From contig JAOXYC010186468.1 of NCBI GenBank assembly GCA_028565715.1, positions 1 through 12,522 of the forward strand: a stretch of DNA of 12,522 bases, in the 5' to 3' direction. How positions within the stretch are numbered: the stretch's first letter is position 1; each line of letters opens with the position of its first letter. This document shows, one piece after another, positions 8,501-12,522 of the stretch. The position numbers and the translations under genes were made by a program. The notes beneath the pieces are model-generated. The model saw nothing but the letters and a program-made list of their open reading frames with translations, did no database searches and was not told where the DNA came from. This DNA comes from Phoronis pallida. Lineage: Eukaryota; Phoronida; Phoronidae.

Positions 8501-11500
8501 TATGAACGTTAATTTTAATTTTTCAAAAAAAAGGTTTGTTTACATTTTTTCAAAACAATGCAAATTTTACCGATTTGTGAAAAAGTATCAATTTTAAAAG
8601 TTGTTCCAAGAGACTGTTCTCATAGATGCGAGTAGATGCGAGTCCATGAAAACCAGCATTTATACCCTTTTAAGGGGGTATAAATGCTGGTTTTCATGGA
8701 TTTTCAACAATAGTATCTACTTGCATCTATGAGAACAGTCTCTTGGAACAACAGTCTCTGGGAACAAATTAGTTGGACAACTTTTGAAATTTATATCTTG
8801 CTAGCAAATAGGTAAAATTTGCATTGTTTTGAAAAAATGTAAACAAACCTTTGTTTACAAAAATTAAAACTTTTAGGTTTAACAATTCAGTGGTTTAAGT
8901 TTCATTTCAAGGCCATGTTAATTGCCTAAAACCAGTCCGATTCAAAATGTGAACAAGTTCAGCATTTATCCCCCCTTAAACCTTGACAGGTATAATGTAT
9001 GCATCATGGCGTATGGACAGACTGGGAGCGGTAAGACACACACTATGCTGGGTAGTCATAAAAATGATGATTACAACCCATCAAAAGAACCACATCCTGA
9101 TGAAGGGGTTATACCACGAGCTGCACGGGAACTGTTTGCGTACGTATTCTGTGAAATAACAAAGTTTTGTTGGATCTTAGTGTGATATCAATGGGATGGC
9201 TGGTGAAGTTTTAGAAAAATAATATTATAACGATATTAGATATAAAGAAGTGACATTGGTTTTTATGATTGATGATAGCAATTAAAACCACAAAGATATC
9301 AAGCGATGATGTAACCATCTCAAACGGACAAAATAAAAATCCCATGTTTTTGACCATTGTGCACACTTTCAAGTTTAAAATTTTCTTTTTTCTTTTCAGT
9401 TTTTTGTTGTATTAAAAGTACAAGTAGCTGTTTCTGTTTGTAGTTTGGTCAGTGAGCGTCCAGCTGGTTCATGTACAGTAGAGGTGTCGGTGGTGGAAAT
9501 CTACAACAATGACATCCGTGACCTACTTAGTAGTGACCCGAATGCCAAACACGACATTGTAGCAGGGGTAGATAACTCCATGATTATGCCGACAGTTATT
9601 TCCAGGTTTGTTCGAATTTCGTCAACAAAGGTAGTCGACATGTAAATGATAAAGGTGGCTTCTATTCTAATAATTTATGTAACATTTATTTTTTATAAAA
9701 TGAGCATGTCAAATAAAATATGATTTTTATTTTAAACACAGTGGAACTCTCTATTAAATGTAGGCCTCTACTAAAAAAAAACTCTTCCACCATATCTTCG
9801 GAAGTAATGGTGGAAGAGTTTATTTTAGTAGAGGCCTACACTTAATACAAATTAAACAAAAAGCCGTCGCATTTGTGTTTTTGGACAAAACACTTCACCC
9901 TACTTGTCTCTCTCCACCCAGGTGTAGAAATGGGTACCAGGTTAGGAAAGTTGAAGGAATCAGAATGTAAGCTTGTAGTGCTAACGCGGCTCAGCTGATT
10001 TGAGAATGTTATTTGAGTGAAAAGTTCCGCAACCTGGGGTAATAATCATTGTAAAGCACTTTGAATAAAAAGCGCTATATAAGCACCGACATTATTATTA
10101 TTATCATTATTATTATTACAGACAAGTTGACAGTGTGTATGATGTCATGTGTCTAGTACAGCATGGTCTACGGACAAGGCGTGAGACCGCCACACAAGTT
10201 CATGAACATTCCAGTCGGTCACACTTGGTTGTCACACTCACAGTTAACATTAATCCCAGTTCACTCTTGTCCCCTGGAAGGACCAGCTCACCTGATGTAT
10301 TTGCAGGTAAAAAAATCGACTATTATTATATAGTAAGTTGTTGTTTTTACAAGGTTTAATTCTAATTCAATCTATGATTTAGTTATAATCCTATACAGTC
10401 ATTCAGCAAAAAACTCTTGGGCTGATCAATATGGAATGTTGAAAAAAACTGGGGCAACGTTAAAAAGGTTATTTGTGTACAAGCCCATGATCAAGATTAT
10501 ATTGAAATAGTGTGAGTTTGTGGTCATATGATCGAATGTGGAAGATTTATTGATAAGACTTTAACATCTTTTATCATAATGTTTTTTAGTTCCCCAATCA
10601 CCAGCTCCCCGTGCCAGACGTCAGTTACCACAACCACAAGTATTCAGTTATACCGTCACAAATCCTGTCAAATTTAGGTCAAGGTCACCATCACCTCAAA
10701 GGTCACAGACACCAACCACACCAAGTATGATAAGAACAAAACTACAACTAGTTGACTTGGCTGGCAGCGAATGTGTGGGTAAGGCAACTTTTCAATTTTA
10801 AATGTAAATCAGTCTATAAACAAAACATCTGCTGTGACTAAAGTAAAGTATGTTGATAATTTATACTAGGCACTTTGCTTGAAAAATGAATAGCATACTA
10901 TTTGAAACTTAAGTAGCAGCTATAAAATTTTAGAATATAAAAATCGTGGAGATTTTTTTATGGTTTCAGCTTTTATCAAACAAAGCCCTATTCGAAACCG
11001 TAATCCAACAAGTTGCCTTGCATATTTTCTTTGTAATTCAAACTGCTTTACGCTTTGTATAATATGTTAATTTAATTTTGTTTTCTATTATCAAGGCATG
11101 TCTGGTGTAACTGGTGAATCACTGAGAGAAGCGTGTTATATTAACAAGAGTTTATCAGCATTAGCCGATGTCCTGGGAGCGCTAGCAGAACACAGATCTC
11201 ATGTACCATATAGGAACAGTCGCTTAACTCATCTACTTCAAGATTCCATTGGTTAGTGGCTACAATTTTACAATTTGCTTAAAAACATTATAATAAGAAT
11301 TTCTTTTTTAAATGAAGCATTAGAATCATCGCCTCAGCTTCATTTACCAAATGGTATTTATTGATTCTGTATGTTTTCTATAAATCTCTCATTTTGTTTC
11401 AATTTCATTTTTGTGAATATTTCTGCTCACACCTGCATTTAGAAGTTTAAACTAGAAAGAAATTAAAATTTCTTTCTAGCATAACTTTCAACCCCCAATT

Positions 11501-11966
11501 TCACAAAACTTCACTCCAAACTTGACCAATGATATAGCTTGAACCGAATAAAATTGGCAAAGTTTTGTTCATGCAAGGCATTTACTTGTACCATTTTCAA
11601 ATAAAGTTTTGAGTATAGTTTGGTGAAAACAGGTCTTGATGGTACTTTTATCTTTAATAATAATAATACAATATTTCAACTTTTTCAGGTGGTGATGCCA
11701 AGCTTCTGGTCATGTTGTGCGTGTCCCCATCTCAACGATACATAACTGAATCTCTACAGTGTCTAGGCTTTGGTCACCGTGCCCGACAAGTACAGAGGGG
11801 ACCAGTACGAAGGAAACTACCTCCTTCTAGCGAGAGGTCTACGCCTATATCATTTGATGGGCCACTAAGTGGACGGAATTCTCCACGTCCAAGATCATCG
11901 ACTGGTATACCACTGCCACTACCAACTGGTCGCAAGGAGAGAAGTGGTAGTCAAGGAGATAACTAA
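2488..11966 (+). CDS. KIF25: KIF25-like kinesin-14 motor protein, 15 coding exons, 630 aa
   Basis: Joining 2488-2556, 4787-4975, 5605-5743, 6139-6242, 6651-6739, 7055-7097, 7231-7242, 7431-7483, 8197-8271, 8990-9139, 9444-9605, 10122-10306, 10590-10778, 11096-11251 and 11689-11966 gives 1893 nt with no internal stop; every intron is GT-AG and all phases agree. Residues 1-167 are mostly charged heptad-like coiled coil; the neck [14 protein letters not shown] is at 168-181; P-loop GQTGSGKT 267-274; switch I HEHSSRSH 389-396; switch II DLAGSE 479-484; [13 protein letters not shown] 525-537; tail 576-630. A motor placed after a coiled coil with this neck is the kinesin-14 (minus-end directed) layout. 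[27 protein letters not shown] and RARQVQRGP resemble vertebrate KIF25 as I recall it, rather than KIFC1 or KIFC3. Human KIF25 is reported to restrain centrosome separation before mitosis; the same role here is inference. Exon 1 is the least certain part. Confidence 0.93.
2801..3160 (-). mobile_element. tRNA-derived SINE (family C), split by another SINE
   Basis: On the minus strand, 3160 to 3063 reads as a tRNA-like head: A-box-like TAGCCGATTAGTC (3136-3148) and a perfect B box GGTTCGATTCC (3078-3088), then GGTAGGGGCGG. Its 3' part (2801-2827, TTTGTGATG...ATCACAACAG on the minus strand) lies beyond SINE A. The uninterrupted arrangement is seen at 3284-3361, where the same two pieces adjoin. 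Confidence 0.7.
2828..3062 (+). mobile_element. tRNA-derived SINE (family A) inside SINE C
   Basis: A tRNA-Ser/Leu-like head with an A box TGGTCGAGTGG (2839-2849) and a B-box-like GGATCGACGCC (2882-2892, one mismatch), then a non-tRNA body and an A-rich tail with repeated AAAC ending near 3062. The flanks are both ACAAA (2823-2827 and about 3060-3064), consistent with a short target-site duplication. Not a working tRNA gene: the anticodon arm and acceptor do not fold cleanly. Confidence 0.75.
3284..3361 (-). mobile_element. Second partial copy of SINE C
   Basis: 3284-3310 repeats 2801-2827 exactly (27 nt), and 3312-3361 repeats 3064-3113 closely, including the B box (3328-3338). The tRNA 5' half is interrupted by SINE B at 3362 and appears to resume at 3580 (CTGAAGGCAACAACTTT). 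Confidence 0.7.
3362..3579 (-). mobile_element. tRNA-derived SINE (family B), minus copy
   Basis: On the minus strand the element starts near 3578 with GGTGGCCCGGTGGCGCAGTG. It has a perfect A box TGGCGCAGTGG (3558-3568) and a perfect B box GGTTCGAGTCC (3495-3505). A body follows (GGGTAGAG...CATGAAAAAAACTCTCTTTC and on to GGAG...ACTTTTTT). It lies head to head with the plus copy at 3641. Confidence 0.8.
3641..3830 (+). mobile_element. tRNA-derived SINE (family B), plus copy
   Basis: A box TGGCCTAGTGT (3651-3661, one mismatch) and B box GGTTCAATTCC (3703-3713, one mismatch), then the same body as the minus copy in opposite orientation. 3718-3828 pairs with 3365-3482 as a long inverted repeat with scattered mismatches. 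The tRNA part differs more between the two copies than the body does. Confidence 0.78.
3975..4087. mobile_element. Short TIR element
   Basis: 3975-3992 (ending TTATGTGACGAC) and 4070-4087 are 18-bp inverted repeats with one mismatch. The interior has a further imperfect palindrome around TTCAGTCA...TGACTGATGAA. At 113 bp it is too small to code for anything. Probably a tiny MITE. Confidence 0.6.
4372..4723. mobile_element. TTAA-flanked MITE
   Basis: 4381-4420 and 4675-4714 are inverted repeats matching at 32 of 40 positions (TACATYGCTACTTACRAATG...). TTAA stands just outside each end (4372-4375 and 4720-4723), as for elements moved by piggyBac-type transposases. A second copy starts at 12446. 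The element ends about 65 bp before exon 2. Confidence 0.75.
4787..4975 (+). CDS. KIF25: KIF25 coding exon 2, coiled coil
   Basis: The exon follows a strong acceptor (eight T then CAG) and ends AAG|GTTTGT. It has 63 codons in phase 0-0. The peptide starts [20 protein letters not shown] and is rich in E, K, Q and L with heptad-like spacing, as expected for the dimerising stalk of a kinesin-14. Reading on past 4975 enters a fold-back minisatellite and soon meets a stop, which supports ending the exon here. Confidence 0.88.
4976..5604 (+). other. KIF25: KIF25 intron 2
   Basis: 629 nt, donor GTTTGT and acceptor TTGTAG. The first half is the fold-back minisatellite at 4985-5274; 5275-5604 has nothing recognisable. 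Confidence 0.7.
4985..5274. repeat. Fold-back minisatellite with 20-bp terminal inverted repeats
   Basis: 4985-5004 (CAGGCCTTGGTAACAACCGG) is the exact reverse complement of 5255-5274. From 5091 to about 5262 there are about eight head-to-tail units of 20-22 bp (one longer) close to GTCCGYGTACCCGGTATTTG. About three units of the same repeat run on the opposite strand at 5005-5055, so the two sides fold onto each other around a loop near 5070-5090. Confidence 0.85.
5605..5743 (+). CDS. KIF25: KIF25 coding exon 3, stalk
   Basis: Acceptor CTTGTAG|GATTTG and donor TCAG|GTATCT; phase 0 in, phase 1 out. The peptide begins [15 protein letters not shown] and then has a likely coiled-coil break at GGIPLQF, followed by [16 protein letters not shown]. 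It continues the helical stalk of exon 2. The Gly-Gly-Ile-Pro stretch is a plausible hinge. Confidence 0.85.
5744..6138 (+). other. KIF25: KIF25 intron 3
   Basis: 395 nt of AT-rich sequence; no repeat or RNA gene was recognised. Confidence 0.6.
6139..6242 (+). CDS. KIF25: KIF25 coding exon 4, stalk up to the neck
   Basis: Acceptor AATTTAG|AC and donor ATG|GTATGT; phase 1 in, phase 0 out. The peptide reads (D)[16 protein letters not shown], then a basic run [14 protein letters not shown]. The RRRELHNTL motif directly before the ELRGNIRV neck is the usual end of the kinesin-14 stalk, so exons 4 and 5 are almost certainly contiguous in the mRNA. Confidence 0.9.
6243..6650 (+). other. KIF25: KIF25 intron 4
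   Basis: 408 nt; nothing recognisable apart from the splice sites. Confidence 0.6.
6651..6739 (+). CDS. KIF25: KIF25 coding exon 5, kinesin-14 neck and motor start
   Basis: Acceptor TATTGCAG|GAG and donor GGCAG|GTATAG; phase 0 in, phase 2 out. [14 protein letters not shown] is the conserved kinesin-14 neck and first beta strand; family members usually have F where this has H (RVFCRVRP). It is followed by an acidic linker, [15 protein letters not shown]. Confidence 0.95.
6740..7054 (+). other. KIF25: KIF25 intron 5
   Basis: 315 nt; nothing recognisable apart from the splice sites. Confidence 0.6.
7055..7097 (+). CDS. KIF25: KIF25 coding exon 6, motor
   Basis: Acceptor TTTTTACAG|GACC and donor GATGAT|GTAAGT; phase 2 in, phase 0 out. 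Peptide (R)[14 protein letters not shown], an early motor beta strand. A nearby CAG at 7031-7034 would break the frame and was not used. Confidence 0.82.
7231..7242 (+). CDS. KIF25: KIF25 microexon 7 (12 nt, SMGK)
   Basis: TCAATGGGAAAG sits between GACATTGCAG and GTTAGT, both good splice signals, and is phase 0 at both ends. It adds SMGK between exon 6 (…CMDD) and exon 8 (ENVC…). Because exons 6 and 8 also join in frame without it, it could be alternatively used, or could be a chance match to splice signals. Confidence 0.5.
7431..7483 (+). CDS. KIF25: KIF25 coding exon 8, motor
   Basis: Acceptor TTTTCATTTCAG|GAG and donor GAAAG|GTACGG; phase 0 in, phase 2 out. Peptide [17 protein letters not shown](R). 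YEFER corresponds to the kinesin segment Y-x-F-D/E-x-V-F that precedes the helix before the P-loop. Confidence 0.88.
7484..8196 (+). other. KIF25: KIF25 intron 8
   Basis: 713 nt, AT-rich with A and T runs between about 7830 and 8000. No terminal repeats, tRNA boxes or protein similarity were seen. Confidence 0.55.
8197..8271 (+). CDS. KIF25: KIF25 coding exon 9, motor before the P-loop
   Basis: Acceptor GTATATTTTAG|ACTG and donor GACGG|GTGAGT; phase 2 in and out. Peptide (R)[17 protein letters not shown] then MMTSLLDG. This is the kinesin helix leading to the Y-N-V-x-I strand, and [11 protein letters not shown] resembles the same part of vertebrate KIF25 as I recall it. Confidence 0.93.
8513..8869. 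mobile_element. Almost fully palindromic MITE in intron 9
   Basis: 8531-8571 and 8811-8851 are perfect 41-bp inverted repeats. Inside, 8600-8638 pairs with 8714-8752 with two mismatches, and 8643-8667 pairs perfectly with 8676-8700 around an 8-base loop. The outer ends share TTTTAATTTTT. The 357-bp element takes up half of the 718-nt intron (8272-8989), and in the pre-mRNA it would fold into a long hairpin. It codes for nothing. Confidence 0.9.
8990..9139 (+). CDS. KIF25: KIF25 coding exon 10, P-loop
   Basis: Acceptor CCTTGACAG|GTAT and donor TTTGC|GTACGT; phase 2 in and out. [20 protein letters not shown] holds the complete Walker A P-loop (GQTGSGKT, residues 267-274) that binds ATP. It is followed by a variable acidic loop and [14 protein letters not shown], the usual kinesin G-V/I-I-P-R-A. 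Reading on past 9139 meets a stop in the intron. Confidence 0.97.
9140..9443 (+). other. KIF25: KIF25 intron 10
   Basis: 304 nt, AT-rich; nothing recognisable. Confidence 0.6.
9444..9605 (+). CDS. KIF25: KIF25 coding exon 11, motor centre
   Basis: Acceptor TGTTTGTAG|T and donor TTCCAG|GTTTGT; phase 2 in and out. The peptide includes [20 protein letters not shown], the kinesin strand and helix E-I-Y-N-N-x-I-x-D-L-L that is present in nearly all motors, followed by a short variable loop and MIMPTVIS. Confidence 0.96.
9752..9847. repeat. 96-bp hairpin element
   Basis: 9752-9793 and 9807-9847 are inverted repeats (TATTAARTGTAGGCCTCTAC and ACTCTTCCACCAT), with one extra A and a couple of mismatches. 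The loop contains CTTCGGAAG. Probably a tiny MITE; the shape also resembles a pre-miRNA hairpin. Confidence 0.8.
9860..10119 (+). mobile_element. Retroposon 3' end with (ATT)n tail
   Basis: CACTTCACCCTACTTGTCTC...CACCCAGGTGTAGAAATGGG and then TTGTAAAGCACTTTGAATAA, AAGCGCTATATAAGC and (ATT)n. This pattern recurs in many aquatic animal genomes as the 3' end of a dispersed retroposon, a statement from memory. The 5' boundary is uncertain. The tail runs up to the CAG acceptor of exon 12. Confidence 0.7.
10122..10306 (+). CDS. KIF25: KIF25 coding exon 12, switch I
   Basis: Acceptor ATTATTACAG|ACAA, where the upstream tract is an ATT repeat from a retroposon; donor TTTGCAG|GTAAAA; phase 2 in, phase 1 out. 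Residues 389-396, HEHSSRSH, are switch I, with His where most kinesins have Asn at the first position. [10 protein letters not shown] is the following strand. The exon ends in a Ser/Pro-rich stretch, [14 protein letters not shown], that begins a long insertion in the motor. Confidence 0.96.
10590..10778 (+). CDS. KIF25: KIF25 coding exon 13, motor insert and switch II
   Basis: Acceptor TTTTTTAG|TTCC and donor GTGTGG|GTAAGG; phase 1 in and out. The first 45 or so residues are a Pro/Ser/Arg-rich insert ([29 protein letters not shown]) with several SP and TP sites that proline-directed kinases could use. The exon then returns to core motor sequence, [14 protein letters not shown], which holds switch II (DLAGSE, residues 479-484). 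Confidence 0.95.
10779..11095 (+). other. KIF25: KIF25 intron 13
   Basis: 317 nt; nothing recognisable. It ends in an AAG acceptor. Confidence 0.6.
11096..11251 (+). CDS. KIF25: KIF25 coding exon 14, microtubule-binding region
   Basis: Phase 1 in and out; donor ATTG|GTTAGT. The acceptor is AAG (TATCAAG|GC), weaker than the others, but it is the only one that keeps the frame and completes ECVG. Peptide [20 protein letters not shown] then [20 protein letters not shown] and [13 protein letters not shown]: the kinesin loop 12 and helices that contact tubulin. NKSLSAL (503-509) is canonical. Confidence 0.95.
11252..11688 (+). other. KIF25: KIF25 intron 14
   Basis: 437 nt. It contains a 28-bp perfect hairpin at 11452-11479 (CTAGAAAGAAATT, two-base loop, AATTTCTTTCTAG) and a short TAA tract near 11657. 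Confidence 0.65.
11689..11966 (+). CDS. KIF25: KIF25 last coding exon, motor end and tail
   Basis: Acceptor CTTTTTCAG|GTGG; TAA stop at 11964-11966. [20 protein letters not shown] and [19 protein letters not shown] finish the motor domain at about residue 577. The last 53 residues are basic, Ser/Pro/Arg-rich and look disordered ([16 protein letters not shown]). Kinesin-14 motors usually end close to the motor, so this is a modest extension; vertebrate KIF25 also has a short basic tail as I recall it. Confidence 0.96.
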
Positions 11967-12445
11967 GTAAGAGACATGTGGAGCCTGCCCTATGAAAATG
12001 TGACGACTATAATGTATGGTCTGTGATATTCTTCTCATTATGGAGGAACACTTGATTATGAAGCATGTTTTGTAAAATAGTCTTCACTGTTGAAACTTGT
12101 TTGGATGAAATTCCGAATTATGGAAAATACTGATGCATGGTATTAACATTTTTTGAAAAGGACATGGGGTCACATGGTAGAAGAATGTGGTTGTTAAATC
12201 TTGTTGCTATCCACTGTTAGAGGTAATATTGAAATAGATTTATTTCTGTGCTGTGTCTTGCCATAAATCCTGCTAGTCTGAATGAAATCATTACAACGAG
12301 GCAACCTCAACAAAATGTTTGAAAATGCATTAATTGAAAATTAAGCCAACAGCTGGTATTTCATTATAATTTATTTTTGTACTAATTTATTATAGATTTT
12401 GTAGTTCATGATAAAGAAGATACATGAGTGTACTTTTATACTTAT
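11967..12445 (+). other. KIF25: Probable 3' UTR and downstream DNA
   Basis: No AATAAA or ATTAAA signal is visible in this stretch. The weaker variants CATAAA (12262-12267) and GATAAA (12410-12415) are the only candidates for a poly(A) signal, so the transcript end is not fixed. No further coding sequence was seen. Confidence 0.45.
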
Positions 12446-12522
12446 TTAAAGGTGTACATCGCTACTTACGAATGTGAAATTATCAACTATTGAATGAGGT
12501 CAATTACATTGGAATTTTTGTG
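12446..12522. mobile_element. Start of a second TTAA-flanked MITE copy, cut by window end
   Basis: 12455-12522 matches 4381-4448 in the same orientation at roughly 80-85% by eye (TACATCGCTACTTACGAATG, then TGAAATTATCAACTATTGAA). TTAA at 12446-12449 stands where it does in the intron 1 copy. The other end lies outside the window. Confidence 0.8.

Overview
The window is animal nuclear DNA: AT-rich, with one intron-rich protein gene on the + strand and many short repeats (tRNA-derived SINEs, fold-back or MITE-like elements, a minisatellite, ATT tracts). The gene reads as an ortholog of KIF25, a kinesin-14 family motor. The style of the repeats, including a retroposon tail of the type TGTAAAGCRCTTTGA...AAGCGCTATATAA(ATT)n common in aquatic animals, and frequent TAGGCCTA-like words, suggest a marine invertebrate, perhaps a hemichordate, echinoderm or amphioxus. 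That placement is a guess.

Layout. 1-2442 is upstream DNA with no supportable gene. It holds a 375-bp MITE with perfect 35-bp terminal inverted repeats (250-624), a second imperfect fold-back (1149-1335), an ATT-rich low-complexity tract and small hairpins. An ETS-type motif lies just before the proposed start codon at 2488. From 2488 to 11966 I reconstructed 15 coding exons, all with GT-AG introns, whose phases join into one uninterrupted frame of 1893 nt (630 residues plus stop). The order is: N-terminal coiled coil, kinesin-14 neck (ELRGNIRV), motor domain with P-loop GQTGSGKT, switch I SSRSH and switch II DLAGSE, then a short basic Ser/Pro-rich tail. After the stop there is about 490 nt of probable 3' UTR or downstream DNA, then the start of another MITE copy cut by the window end.

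The introns hold most of the unusual structure. Intron 1 carries a nested and partly inverted cluster of tRNA-derived SINEs (2801-3830), a small hairpin element, and a 350-bp element flanked by TTAA whose relative starts at 12446. Intron 2 is half filled by a fold-back minisatellite beginning a few bases after the splice donor. Intron 9 holds a nearly fully palindromic element (8513-8869). Intron 11 holds a 96-bp hairpin and a retroposon whose ATT tail forms the 3' splice-site region of exon 12. Exon 7 is a 12-nt microexon.

I found no second gene, no RNA gene likely to be functional, no CRISPR array and no multi-gene system. The most interesting items are the TE and splice-site contacts, the KIF25-type motor features and the SINE cluster. 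Family comparisons are from memory and were not computed.
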